From Comamonadaceae bacterium (GTDB lineage Bacteria; Pseudomonadota; Gammaproteobacteria; Burkholderiales; Burkholderiaceae_C), in the NCBI GenBank assembly GCA_027488985.1, contig JAIYAR010000002.1, positions 124,001 through 188,000 of the forward strand: a DNA stretch of 64,000 nucleotides, in the 5' to 3' direction. A model generated the notes under the pieces. It saw nothing but the letters and a program-made list of their open reading frames with translations. It had not been told where the DNA came from and made no database searches. Numbering within the stretch: the first letter of the stretch is position 1; each line of letters begins with the position of its first letter. Shown here piece after piece: positions 52,197-60,978 of the stretch. The position numbers and the translations under genes were made by a program.

Positions 52197-53147
52197 ATGA
52201 GCGTACTCCCACCTTCTATGTCTGATCGCGACGGCAAAATCTGGATGGATGGCCAGATGGTCGAATGGCGCGATGCCAAGATCCACGTGCTGAGCCATAC
52301 GCTGCACTACGGGTGCGGTGCCTTTGAAGGCGTGCGGGCCTACAACACGGTGAACGGTCCCGCCATCTTCCGCCTGCAGGAGCACACCGAGCGCCTGTTC
52401 AACAGCGCCAAGATCTTGCGGATGACGATCCCCTTCACCCAGGAGCAGGTCAACGAAGCCCAGTGCGCCGTGATCCGCGAAAACAAACTCGAATCTGGCT
52501 ACCTGCGCCCCCTGACCTGGATCGGCGACAAGAAGCTGGGTGTGTCCCCCAAGGGCAACACCATCCACTTGATGGTCGCTGCATGGCCATGGGGTGCGTA
52601 CCTGGGCGAAGAGGGCATGAAGCGCGGCATCCGCGTCAAAACCAGCAGCTACACCCGACACCACGTCAACATCACCATGACGCAAGCCAAGGCGGTGAGC
52701 AACTACACCAACTCGATCCTGGCCAACATGGAAGCCACCGATGACGGCTACGACGAAGCCTTGCTGCTCGACAGCTCTGGCTTCGTGTCGGAGGGCGCTG
52801 GCGAAAACATCTTCGTCATCAAGAACGGCGTGATCTACACCCCCGACTTGTCCGCTGGCGCACTGAACGGCATCACCCGCAACACCGTGTTCCACATCGC
52901 CAAAGATCTGGGCCTTGAAATTGTGCAAAAGCGCATCACCCGCGACGAGGTGTACATCGCTGACGAGGCCTTCTTCACCGGCACCGCCGCGGAAGTGACC
53001 CCGATCCGCGAACTCGACCGCATTGCCATGGGCAAGGGCGACTACGTGGGCAGCCGTGGCCCGATCACTGAAAAAATCCAATCCGCGTTCTTTGACATCG
53101 TCAACGGCCGCAACCCCCAATACGCCCACTGGCTCACGAAAGTCTGA
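52197..53147 (+). CDS. ilvE: branched-chain amino acid aminotransferase
   Basis: The 316-residue class IV PLP enzyme makes Leu, Ile and Val from their keto acids. Signatures are HVLSHTLHYGCGAFEGVRAY, RLFNSAKIL, the PLP-lysine in TMTQAKAVSNYTNSILANME, and EGAGENIFVIKNGVIYTPD. The ATG at 52197 follows AAGGA. Confidence 0.95.
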   Translation: MSVLPPSMSDRDGKIWMDGQMVEWRDAKIHVLSHTLHYGCGAFEGVRAYNTVNGPAIFRLQEHTERLFNSAKILRMTIPFTQEQVNEAQCAVIRENKLESGYLRPLTWIGDKKLGVSPKGNTIHLMVAAWPWGAYLGEEGMKRGIRVKTSSYTRHHVNITMTQAKAVSNYTNSILANMEATDDGYDEALLLDSSGFVSEGAGENIFVIKNGVIYTPDLSAGALNGITRNTVFHIAKDLGLEIVQKRITRDEVYIADEAFFTGTAAEVTPIRELDRIAMGKGDYVGSRGPITEKIQSAFFDIVNGRNPQYAHWLTKV

Positions 53148-53149
53148 AT

Positions 53150-53356
53150 ATGTCCCAAGCAGTAGTTGAACTCCTGGCCAGCGATCTGAACCACCAAGGT
53201 GGCGTGTTTTGCCCCAGCCCGGTGGCAGGCATGCAAACCTGGAACACCCACCCCAAGGTGTACCTGGATGTGGGCCGCTCCGGCGAAGCCAAGTGCGCGT
53301 ATTGCGGCACCGTGTACAAGCTGAAAGACGGCGAGCACTTCGCAGCAGGTCACTGA
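53150..53356 (+). CDS. zf-CHCC domain protein
   Basis: A 68-residue protein with a short zinc-binding motif: GVFCPSP, H34, then CAYCGTVYKL. Mitochondrial homologues are part of complex I assembly (NDUFS6-like); bacterial ones commonly follow ilvE in beta-proteobacteria. It begins two bases after the ilvE stop. Confidence 0.88.
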   Translation: MSQAVVELLASDLNHQGGVFCPSPVAGMQTWNTHPKVYLDVGRSGEAKCAYCGTVYKLKDGEHFAAGH

Positions 53357-53358
53357 GC

Positions 53359-54399
53359 GTGCAGATGGCCCCAAGCCAGGCGGCCACCGGCCGCTTCGGT
53401 GGGGAGTCATTGATCATCGCTCCCCAATGGATCGGGGATGCGGTGATGACCGAGCCACTCTTACGCCGGTTGGCGGCGCGGGGTGAGCGCATCACGGTGG
53501 CTGCGGTGCCTTGGGTGGCCCCGGTGTACCGCGCCATGCCCCAGGTGGCAGAGGTGCTGGTCTTGCCCTTTGCGCGTGGCGGCGTCCAGTGGGCTGCGCG
53601 CCGTGCCTATGCGGCCGGTTTGCGGGGCCGATTCAACCGGGCCTATGTGTGCCCCAACTCCCTCAAAAGTGCGCTGATCCCTTTCTGGGCCGGTATCCCT
53701 GCGCGCGTGGGCTACTCGGGTGAACTGCGCTTCGGGCTGCTGAACCGCCGCCTGCCCAATCCCCCCCAAAATAGCCGCCCGCCCATGGTGGCTTTTTACT
53801 CTGCCTTGAGTGGCGAAACCGGCGTGGACCACGACCGGCCGGCGCTGCAGGTTGCACCCGGCGCGATAGCGGCGGTGCTCGCGCCGCGCGGCTTACAGGC
53901 GCAAGGTTTTTATGCAGTGGCACCAGGCGCCGAGTACGGCCCTGCCAAGCGCTGGCCTGCCGCCCATTTCGCTGCCATGGCCGCGGGGCTGGAGCAGCCG
54001 GTGTTGTTGCTGGGCTCGGCCAAGGATGATGCGGTGTGCACCGAGATTGCAGAGGCGGTGAATGCCCTGCGCCCGGGCCATTGTGTGAATCTTGCGGGAC
54101 GTACCAGTCTGGACGAAGCCGTGTCGCTGATCGCCGCTGCGCAGGCCATGGTGAGTAACGATTCCGGCCTCATGCATGTAGCGGCAGCGTTCGGGGTGCC
54201 GCAGGTCGCGATCTTCGGCTCTTCCAGCCCTTTGCACACACCGCCACTGAGTCCTGCCGCCACGGTTCTGTGGCTGAAGAACGATCCCGCTTATCAGCCG
54301 CCTCTGGATTGCGCGCCGTGTTTCAAACGGGAGTGCCCGCTGGGCCACACCCGATGCCTGAACGACATCACACCGGACAAAGTGCTATCGGTTTTGTAG
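53359..54399 (+). CDS. waaF: lipopolysaccharide heptosyltransferase II family (WaaF)
   Basis: The 346-residue glycosyltransferase family 9 enzyme adds heptose to the LPS inner core. Signatures are ESLIIAPQWIGDAVMTEPLL, CPNSLKSALIPFWAGIPARVG, VAPGAEYGPAKRWPAAHFAAM, SNDSGLMHVAAAFGVPQVAI and the Cys-rich end DCAPCFKRECPLGHTRC. The GTG at 53359 is taken because AGGT lies eight bases upstream; an ATG at 53365 is equally possible. A dispersed repeat copy (54384-54416) supplies the last codons and the stop. Confidence 0.9.
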   Translation: MQMAPSQAATGRFGGESLIIAPQWIGDAVMTEPLLRRLAARGERITVAAVPWVAPVYRAMPQVAEVLVLPFARGGVQWAARRAYAAGLRGRFNRAYVCPNSLKSALIPFWAGIPARVGYSGELRFGLLNRRLPNPPQNSRPPMVAFYSALSGETGVDHDRPALQVAPGAIAAVLAPRGLQAQGFYAVAPGAEYGPAKRWPAAHFAAMAAGLEQPVLLLGSAKDDAVCTEIAEAVNALRPGHCVNLAGRTSLDEAVSLIAAAQAMVSNDSGLMHVAAAFGVPQVAIFGSSSPLHTPPLSPAATVLWLKNDPAYQPPLDCAPCFKRECPLGHTRCLNDITPDKVLSVL

Positions 54400-54416
54400 C
54401 TGTCTGCGCATATTTC
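54384..54416 (+). repeat. dispersed hairpin repeat, copy 5
   Basis: GCTATCGGTTTTGTAGC then TGTCTGCGCATATTTC. It contains the TAG stop of waaF. Confidence 0.72.
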
Positions 54417-54441
54417 ATAAGAGTTACGGCTTGATTTGGCA

Positions 54442-54469
54442 CAAAAAAAAGCCACCCGAGGGTGGCTTT
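54442..54469 (-). terminator. terminator with long U-run on the minus strand
   Basis: GCCACC (54451-54456) pairs with GGTGGC (54461-54466), and eight A residues at 54443-54450 give a U8 run on the minus strand. It would end transcripts from the kinase gene; on the plus strand only three T follow. Confidence 0.75.
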
Positions 54470-54683
54470 ATAAAGTCCCCGGAGGGACGTCGTTGGAACC
54501 TGTTGAAGGAGGCCTATGTTTGGCCTTCTCTTCTATCCTTGTGAACTGTGACAGCAGCTGGGTTGAATTTTCGTGCGGCGGCGCACAAAGCGGTATCCCC
54601 CATTCGGGTGAATTTGCAGCTTTTTGCAAAGTTTTTTCCAATTTTCAGAATTTTTCAGGTCGCGTCGCTGAAGCCTTGGCGGC
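54470..54683. other. non-coding stretch between the terminator and the kinase gene
   Basis: About 214 bases with no convincing gene. The left part is G+C-rich with AAGGAGG-like sequence; the right part (54612-54660) is T-rich. An RNA cannot be excluded, but I see no known one. Confidence 0.35.
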
Positions 54684-55364
54684 TTAAAAGCCGGAAAGTA
54701 CCCAATCCGCCCGATGCCGGGTGCCCTCGATGCGAATGGCGTTGGGTTCGTCGGTGTCGCGGATCCAATCCAGCGCTTCTTGCTTGCTGCGTCCGAAGCG
54801 CACATGCCGCTCCAGGAGACGCTGCCGGCGAACTGCAGGTTCGAGGTCGAGGTACCAGGCCTCGTCCAGAAGATCCCGCACACCGGCCCATGGGCCATCT
54901 GCCAGCAACAGGTAGTTTCCTTCGGTGATGAGCAAGGGTTTGTCGGCTTCTAACGCAATGCTCCCTGCGATGGATTCCTCCATGTTGCGGTCAAAGTCGG
55001 GTGCGTAGATGGTTTCGCCGGCAGGCTGGCTACGCAAGCGTAGGAGCAGATTCACAAAGCCCGCACTGTCAAAGGTCTGCGGAGCGCCCTTGCAATGGCG
55101 GAGTCCCAAGCGGGCCAGTTCCCGGTTTGCGAGGTGAAAGCCATCCATGGGCAGGTATTGGCTGCGGCCGGAAAAGTGGCGCTGAAGTGCTTGGGCCAAT
55201 GTCGACTTGCCGGCACCGGGGCCGGCTGCGATGCCCAGGATCACCCGGTTCCCGCGAGCCAGCAAGCCTTCCACACGCGCAATGGCCCCGGCAGGCAAGG
55301 TCATTGTCGGTGCCGAGTCATTTTGCGGAGTCGAAATATTTGTGGGTTGATTAGGGTTTTCCAT
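54684..55364 (-). CDS. P-loop sugar/nucleoside kinase family protein (FrcK-like)
   Basis: The 226-residue protein has Walker A GPGAGKST (48-55), the lid/substrate segment PMDGFHLANRELARLG and LLITEGNYLLL (Walker B). It resembles the uridine/pantothenate kinase-like proteins encoded with fructose-type ABC transporters (FrcK in rhizobia). Divergent from the transporter genes here. The imported sugar is probably the substrate; no direct proof. A second start at 55304 (M21) is possible. Confidence 0.8.
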   Translation of the reverse strand: MENPNQPTNISTPQNDSAPTMTLPAGAIARVEGLLARGNRVILGIAAGPGAGKSTLAQALQRHFSGRSQYLPMDGFHLANRELARLGLRHCKGAPQTFDSAGFVNLLLRLRSQPAGETIYAPDFDRNMEESIAGSIALEADKPLLITEGNYLLLADGPWAGVRDLLDEAWYLDLEPAVRRQRLLERHVRFGRSKQEALDWIRDTDEPNAIRIEGTRHRADWVLSGF

Positions 55365-55365
55365 A

Positions 55366-55386
55366 ATTAAAGTAACTTGATTTAAT
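55366..55386. promoter_or_regulatory. candidate operator dyad in the kinase/transporter gap
   Basis: ATTAAA, 9 bases, TTTAAT. It overlaps the -35 of the transporter promoter and adjoins the kinase start, the right place for the ROK-family regulator encoded at 58461. Confidence 0.4.
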
Positions 55387-55406
55387 AATCATTCGAAGTC
55401 TATAGT
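55377..55406 (+). promoter_or_regulatory. sigma-70 promoter of the sugar ABC operon
   Basis: TTGATT (55377-55382), 18-base spacer, TATAGT (55401-55406), 90 bases upstream of the binding-protein gene. Confidence 0.5.
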
Positions 55407-55495
55407 CCGACCACGCCAAAACGAGAGCGTAGTTCCCCGGGGCCCATTCCCGGGGTTTCATGACCACAAGTGTCGTACCGACCGAGGAGACTTGA

Positions 55496-56482
55496 ATGAA
55501 GAAATCCACCCCCCTGATCTTGTCCGCATTGGCATTGGCAGCTTCCGGCGCTTTTGCTGCCAACGAACCTGTGATCGGCCTGATCACCAAAACCGAGACC
55601 AACCCCTTCTTCGTGAAAATGAAGGAAGGCGCTACCGAAGAAGCCAAGAAAGTCGGCGCCAAGTTGCTGACCGCCTCCGGCAAAAAGGACGGCGATACCG
55701 CCTCCCAAATCGCCGCCATTGAAAACATGACCGCCCGCGGTGCCAAGACCATCCTGATCACCTCTTCTGGCGACGCAATCCTCCCCGCAGTCAAAAAGGC
55801 GCAAGCCAAGGGCGTGCAAGTGATCGCGCTGGACAGCCCCTTCGAAGGCGCTGACGCCCTGTTTGCCACCGACAACTACAAAGCCGGCGAGCTGATCGGC
55901 CAATACGCCAAGGCCGCTATGGCCGGCAAGCCCGCCAAGATCGCCATGTTGGACCTGTTCCCCGGCCACCCTGTGGGTGCTCAACGTCACAACGGCTTCA
56001 TGAAGGGTTTCGGCCTGCAAGCGTTTGATGCGAAGTCCAACGAACTGTCCAAAACAGCAGAAACCGTGTGTGCCGCTGACACCGATGGCAACCAGGCCAA
56101 GGGCCAGACTGCCATGGAAACCTGCCTGCAAAAAGATCCCGGCATCAACGTGGTCTACACCATCAACGAACCTGCTGCTGCCGGTGCATACAACGCCCTG
56201 AAGAAGGCTGGCAAGGAAAAAGACGTGATCATCGTGTCCGTGGACGGTGGCTGCGCCGGTGTGGCGGACGTAGGCAAGGGCGTGATCGCCGCAACTTCCC
56301 AGCAATATCCGCTGAAGATGGCCGCCATGGGTGTTGCCGCTGGTGTGGACTATGCCAAGAACGGCAAAAAAGCCTCCGGCTACGTGGATACCGGTGTCAC
56401 CCTGATTGCCGGCAAAGCCATTGCTGGCGTGGACAGCAAAGACGTCAAGACCGGCACTGCACTGTGCTGGGGCAAGAAGTAA
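55496..56482 (+). CDS. frcB: sugar ABC transporter substrate-binding protein (fructose type)
   Basis: The 328-residue periplasmic protein has a signal peptide to about residue 21 (SALALAASGAFA) and the type 1 sugar-binding fold: VIGLITKTETNPFFVKMKEG, QIAAIENMTARGAKTILITS, VIALDSPFEGADALFATDNY and VYTINEPAAAGAYNALKKAG. It is close to FrcB of rhizobial fructose uptake systems and heads an operon with a permease and ATPase. GAGGAG precedes the start. Fructose is inferred from the family. Confidence 0.85.
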   Translation: MKKSTPLILSALALAASGAFAANEPVIGLITKTETNPFFVKMKEGATEEAKKVGAKLLTASGKKDGDTASQIAAIENMTARGAKTILITSSGDAILPAVKKAQAKGVQVIALDSPFEGADALFATDNYKAGELIGQYAKAAMAGKPAKIAMLDLFPGHPVGAQRHNGFMKGFGLQAFDAKSNELSKTAETVCAADTDGNQAKGQTAMETCLQKDPGINVVYTINEPAAAGAYNALKKAGKEKDVIIVSVDGGCAGVADVGKGVIAATSQQYPLKMAAMGVAAGVDYAKNGKKASGYVDTGVTLIAGKAIAGVDSKDVKTGTALCWGKK

Positions 56483-56512
56483 GCTGAACCGGCCTCGCGC
56501 GCATCAAGCGTA

Positions 56513-56552
56513 AAGGGCCCGCGTGCCGGCACCCACCGTTGCACGGGCCCTT
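56513..56552 (+). promoter_or_regulatory. intra-operon hairpin between binding protein and permease
   Basis: AAGGGCCC-GC-GTGC pairs with GCAC-GGGCCCTT (56541-56552) with a 2-base bulge. Hairpins here usually stabilise the binding-protein message and reduce downstream expression. Confidence 0.7.
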
Positions 56553-56620
56553 CTCAGTGAAGTTATAGAAACGTTCAATCCTGAATCCTGCGCCGTGCGG
56601 CGCCTGCACCGGATCTCTCC

Positions 56621-57580
56621 ATGGCTAAGACCCAAAGCAAACAAATTCCATGGGCCATGCTCGGCCCCTGGTTGGCCCTGTTGGCGGCTTGCGTGTTTTT
56701 CACCACGCAATCAGACCGCTTCCTCACAGGCGAGAACCTCTCGCTGGTACTCCAGCAGGTGATGGTGGTGGGCGTCCTGGCCATCGGCCAGACCCTGATC
56801 ATCCTGACCGCCGGTATCGACCTGTCGTGCGGCATGGTCATGGCTCTGGGCGGCATCGTCATGACCAAGTTCACCATGGACATGGGCATGCCCCCCATGT
56901 GGGGCATCGTGTGCGGAATTCTGGTGACGGCATCATTCGGCCTGCTCAATGGTCTTTTGGTCACCCGCGTCAAACTGCCGTCGTTCATTGTCACGTTGGG
57001 CACCATGAACATTGCGTTTGCCATTACCCAGATCTATTCTGAAGCCCAGACCGTGGGTGATCTGCCCGACAGCATGACTGCGTTGGGCAACACGTTCACC
57101 ATCGGCGGCACCTCGGTGGCCTGGGGCACGCTGGTGATGCTCGCGCTTTACCTGCTCGCGTGGCACCTGCTGCGCGATACTGCCTCCGGCCGCCATGTGT
57201 ACGCCGTGGGCAACAATCCTGAAGCGGTGCGCTTGAGTGGCATCTCGGTCGACAAGGTACTGCTTGGCGTCTATGTGATGGCTGGTGTGCTCTATGGCAT
57301 AGCCGCCATGTTGTCGGTGGCGCGAACCGGTGTGGGCGACCCGCAAGCCGGCCAGACCGAAAACCTCGATGCCATTACCGCCGTGGTGCTGGGCGGCACC
57401 TCCCTGTTTGGCGGGCGTGGCGTGATTCTGGGCACTTTGGTGGGCGCGGTGATTGTGGGCGTATTCCGCAATGGCCTGACCCTGATGGACGTGCCCTCGG
57501 TGTATCAGACACTCATTACCGGAATTCTGGTCATTCTTGCCGTGGCCGCTGACCAACTCTCTCGCAAAGGGGTGCGCTGA
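56621..57580 (+). CDS. frcC: sugar ABC transporter permease (fructose type)
   Basis: The 319-residue inner-membrane protein has about ten helices and the RbsC/FrcC signature ITAVVLGGTSLFGGRGVILG, TLIILTAGIDLSCGMVMALG. It forms the channel with the ATPase encoded next. The TGA overlaps the following ATG (TGATG). Confidence 0.88.
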   Translation: MAKTQSKQIPWAMLGPWLALLAACVFFTTQSDRFLTGENLSLVLQQVMVVGVLAIGQTLIILTAGIDLSCGMVMALGGIVMTKFTMDMGMPPMWGIVCGILVTASFGLLNGLLVTRVKLPSFIVTLGTMNIAFAITQIYSEAQTVGDLPDSMTALGNTFTIGGTSVAWGTLVMLALYLLAWHLLRDTASGRHVYAVGNNPEAVRLSGISVDKVLLGVYVMAGVLYGIAAMLSVARTGVGDPQAGQTENLDAITAVVLGGTSLFGGRGVILGTLVGAVIVGVFRNGLTLMDVPSVYQTLITGILVILAVAADQLSRKGVR

Positions 57581-58368
57581 TGTCTCAAGCTCACATCGTC
57601 CTGAAAGCCTCCGGACTCATCAAGCGATATGGCGGCGTCACCGCCCTCGATGGCGTGGACTTTGAACTCCGGGCCGGCGAAATTCTGGCCGTCATCGGGG
57701 ATAACGGTGCCGGCAAATCCAGCCTGATCAAGGCACTGTCCGGCGCCGTGGTTCCTGATGAAGGCAGCATGGAACTCGACGGAAAAACGGTCCAATTCCG
57801 CTCCCCCATCGACGCCCGCCGTCATGGCATAGAAACCGTGTACCAGGACCTCGCCGTGGCCCCCGCCATGTCGATTGCCGAAAACCTATTTTTGGGTCGC
57901 GAATTGCGCCGTCCCGGCGTCCTGGGCACAGTCTTCCGCTCGCTGGACAAAAAGAAGATGCTGGAGGAAGCCATCACCCGCATGAACGACCTCAAGGTCG
58001 GCATCCGATCCATGACGCAGGCGGTGGAGACCCTGTCCGGTGGGCAACGCCAATGCGTAGCGGTTGCGCGAGCTGCCGCCTTTGCGCAGCATGTGGTCAT
58101 CATGGACGAACCCACCGCCGCGCTGGGCGTGAAGGAAGGCAACATGGTGCTTGAGTTGATAAGGCGCGTGCGCGACAAGGGCCTGCCTGTCATCCTGATC
58201 AGCCACAACATGCCTCACGTCTTTGAAATTGCAGACCGCATCCACATCCAGCGATTGGGCAAGCGTGCATGCGTCGTCAACCCCAAAGCCATCAGCATGA
58301 GCGATACGGTGGCAGTGATGACAGGCGCCAAAGCGGTAGAGGACATCCCGGAATCGGCGTTGGCTTGA
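57580..58368 (+). CDS. frcA: sugar ABC transporter ATP-binding protein (fructose type)
   Basis: The 262-residue single ABC domain has Walker A GDNGAGKSSL, signature LSGGQRQCVAVARA, Walker B VVIMDEPTAALG and H in LISHNMPHV. Being half-size (one ABC domain) it is like FrcA rather than RbsA. It is coupled to the permease and followed by the regulator gene. Confidence 0.88.
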   Translation: MSQAHIVLKASGLIKRYGGVTALDGVDFELRAGEILAVIGDNGAGKSSLIKALSGAVVPDEGSMELDGKTVQFRSPIDARRHGIETVYQDLAVAPAMSIAENLFLGRELRRPGVLGTVFRSLDKKKMLEEAITRMNDLKVGIRSMTQAVETLSGGQRQCVAVARAAAFAQHVVIMDEPTAALGVKEGNMVLELIRRVRDKGLPVILISHNMPHVFEIADRIHIQRLGKRACVVNPKAISMSDTVAVMTGAKAVEDIPESALA

Positions 58369-58460
58369 GCATGATGGGAAGGCCTTGGCTCAGAGATCGG
58401 GAAAGTCCCCTAAAAACTTTTCCGCCGGTCACGGGCATCCTCGGTGAAAATCCGTTCACC

Positions 58461-59720
58461 ATGAATCTCGTCGATCCCCTGCCGAACGCCCGCTCTGACG
58501 CCCAGGCGCCCACCACAGCATCAGCTCCACCGGTCTTGCGGCCACGTGGTTCCAACCATGTGGGCATGCGGCAGTTCAACGAACGGGTGGTACTGCAGGC
58601 AGTCCGGCTCAATGGCAGCCTGCCCAAGGCGGATCTGGCCCGACTCACCGGCTTGACGGCGCAAACCATCGGCCTGATTACCACGCGATTGGAAGATGAC
58701 GGTTTGCTGCTCAAGCAGGACCGTGTGCGTGGACGCATCGGGCAGCCCTCGGTGCCCATGGCCTTGAACCCGGACGGCGCGTTCTCTCTCGGAATCAAAA
58801 TCGGACGGCGCAGTGCAGATTGGCTGCTGGTCGACTTCACCGGTGCCGTGCGGGCGCGGGAAACCATGCCCTACGATTTTCCGGACGCCGAAGCACTGCT
58901 GCCTGAAGTGCAGAAGCGCATGCGTGCCATTCAGGATGGACTGGGTCCCCTCGCGCAACGTATTGTCGGTGTGGGAGTTGCTGCCCCTTTTAATTTGGGT
59001 GGATGGCACAAAATGCTGGGCCTTTCGGAAACCGTGTCTGACCAGTGGAACCACATCGACCTTGCCGCTCAAGTGCAGGCGATGACCGATGTACCCGTCA
59101 GCTTTGCCAAAGATACCCAGGCAGCCTGCGTGGCAGAACTGGTTTCAGGTCGCGGCAGGGACCTCAAGAGCTTCCTTTACCTCTTTGTCGATACGTTCGT
59201 GGGTGGCGGGCTCGTTCTGAACTCCCATTTGCACGGCGGCATCCATGGCAATGCAGGAGCTGTCGCATCATTGCCTTTGCAAGTGGCCAGTGGCTCAGCA
59301 GTGCCGGAGCAGCTGTTGGCTCATGCTTCCTTGTGGGAGCTGGAGCAGCTCTACAAAGACAAGGGCTTGGACCCGACAGCCGCCTACGATGACCGCGCGC
59401 TGGAGGGCGCTTACGCCCCCTTGACGGATGCCTGGATCACCAGCGCAGCCCAAGGACTGGCGCAGTGTGTGGTGAGTGGCACGGCCTTTCTCGATCTGGA
59501 TGCTGTGGTGATCGATGGCTCGTTTTCCCGCACCATGCTCAAGCGGCTGATTGACCAGACCACGCTAGCACTGCGCAATTACAACTGGGAAGGTCTTTGG
59601 CCTGCCAAAGTGATTGCAGGCAGCATCGGCTCCGACGCCCGCGCGTTGGGCGGAGCGCTGTTGCCCTTGCATGAAAATTTTGCACCGGACCGCGACCTGT
59701 TCCTGAAGGTCACCGCCTGA
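58461..59720 (+). CDS. ROK-family transcriptional regulator of the sugar operon
   Basis: The 419-residue protein has an N-terminal winged helix (NERVVLQAVRLNGSLPKADL, then LTGLTAQTIGLITTRLEDDG) followed by a ROK sugar-binding domain (SLGIKIGRRSADWLLVDFTG, HGGIHGNAGAVASL). ROK zinc-cysteines are not obvious. It is last in the transporter cluster and probably controls it. The ATG at 58461 is chosen; longer frames overlap the ATPase gene by about 100 bases. Confidence 0.87.
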   Translation: MNLVDPLPNARSDAQAPTTASAPPVLRPRGSNHVGMRQFNERVVLQAVRLNGSLPKADLARLTGLTAQTIGLITTRLEDDGLLLKQDRVRGRIGQPSVPMALNPDGAFSLGIKIGRRSADWLLVDFTGAVRARETMPYDFPDAEALLPEVQKRMRAIQDGLGPLAQRIVGVGVAAPFNLGGWHKMLGLSETVSDQWNHIDLAAQVQAMTDVPVSFAKDTQAACVAELVSGRGRDLKSFLYLFVDTFVGGGLVLNSHLHGGIHGNAGAVASLPLQVASGSAVPEQLLAHASLWELEQLYKDKGLDPTAAYDDRALEGAYAPLTDAWITSAAQGLAQCVVSGTAFLDLDAVVIDGSFSRTMLKRLIDQTTLALRNYNWEGLWPAKVIAGSIGSDARALGGALLPLHENFAPDRDLFLKVTA

Positions 59721-59725
59721 ATCGT

Positions 59726-60976
59726 TTAGCCCCATTTTAGGGGCAGGCGGACTTCAAAGCAGGCGCCGCCTTCGGGCCGGTTGTGGCAGGACACGCTGCC
59801 GCCATGTCGCTCGGCAATCGACTTCACCAAAGCGAGCCCCAGACCGACGCCACCATCCCGTTCTGATGCACCCGGCATGCGGTAAAAGGGCTCAAAAATG
59901 CGTTGTTGTTGGTCTGGCGGAACGCCCGGTCCGCCATCGCACACCTGCAGCACCGCCCATTCACCGTCTTGACGCAGGATCAAGTGGACCTCGCCAGCGC
60001 CATAGCGGCGCGCGTTTTCCAGCAGGTTGCGCACGGCACGGCGTAGCAGCTTGGCAACGCCAGGAACCGTCAATTCGGCAGCTTTTACATCCAGCTCTGC
60101 TTGGTTGCGCGCGCATTCCTCCGCTGCAAGACCGACCAGCTCCACGTGTTCGATGGTGCCCAAGTCTGCCTCCTTGGCATCCAAGCGGCTGGCAAGCAGG
60201 ATCTCTTCAATCAGCTGGTCCAGTTCACTGATGTTGCGCGCAATCTCTTGTTTGAAGGCAGGTCCGGGGGCATCGCCCATCAATTCCAGCCCCAGCCGGA
60301 TGCGGGCCAAGGGTGAGCGCAACTCGTGCGAGGCATTGGCCAGCAAGGACTTCTGCGAGGCCAGCAGGGAATCCCGCGATTTGACCAGCACCTCGATTTG
60401 CTCAGCTGCGTGGTTAAAGCGGGAGGCCAGGAAGCCCACCTCGTCGTTTCCCTGCATCGCCACCCGTGCACTTAAGTCGCCCTTGCCCCAGCGTTCCACG
60501 CCATGTTGAAGGCTCTCCAGTCGCCTTGTCAGTCGCCGGATGATGGGGTAGGTGCCCAGCGCAACCGCCACCGCGACCAAGACCATGGTCCACACAAACC
60601 CGAACGGGGCCTTGAAGGTGCTGTTAGGTGGGCGCGGCAGGTGCAAATGGACGGTCTGGCCGTCTTGCATGCGGACCAGGAATTCGGGGCCCCGCCCGAA
60701 CCGGCCAGGCCGGTCGTCGTCCCGGTTGTCCGTGCCATCCTCCTTGTTGTCGGGAGTTGGGGGCGCATCGCCCGATCCGAATCCGGGGACTGGAGGGGGG
60801 CGGCTCAGTCGCGCGCGACCGCTGCCGATGACTTCGCCGTATTCGTTGCGGACCACTACTTCCCGAAGCGGCGGCTCGCTGGTCATGCGCCATGCCCAAC
60901 CGGCAAACAGGGTCAGGACTACCACGGCCAATACAACAGCGAGCCAGATGCGGACGTAGAGCCTGTGCAGGAACAT
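59726..60976 (-). CDS. sensor histidine kinase (RstB-like)
   Basis: The 416-residue kinase has helix 1 (about 9-28), a periplasmic loop with an Asp/Pro-rich part (PPTPDNKEDGTDNRDDDRPG), helix 2 (about 126-145), HAMP, H-box LLANASHELRSPLA with His217, N-box RRAVRNLLENARRYG and G-box DGGPGVPPDQQ. The acidic loop suggests a cation signal. It starts two bases after its regulator's stop. Confidence 0.92.
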   Translation of the reverse strand: MFLHRLYVRIWLAVVLAVVVLTLFAGWAWRMTSEPPLREVVVRNEYGEVIGSGRARLSRPPPVPGFGSGDAPPTPDNKEDGTDNRDDDRPGRFGRGPEFLVRMQDGQTVHLHLPRPPNSTFKAPFGFVWTMVLVAVAVALGTYPIIRRLTRRLESLQHGVERWGKGDLSARVAMQGNDEVGFLASRFNHAAEQIEVLVKSRDSLLASQKSLLANASHELRSPLARIRLGLELMGDAPGPAFKQEIARNISELDQLIEEILLASRLDAKEADLGTIEHVELVGLAAEECARNQAELDVKAAELTVPGVAKLLRRAVRNLLENARRYGAGEVHLILRQDGEWAVLQVCDGGPGVPPDQQQRIFEPFYRMPGASERDGGVGLGLALVKSIAERHGGSVSCHNRPEGGACFEVRLPLKWG

Positions 60977-60978
60977 GG

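Noticed and set aside
59729..59744. GCCCC/GGGGC hairpin after the ROK gene as terminator
   Set aside because: The stem is only 5 bp, overlaps the kinase coding end, and has no T-run.
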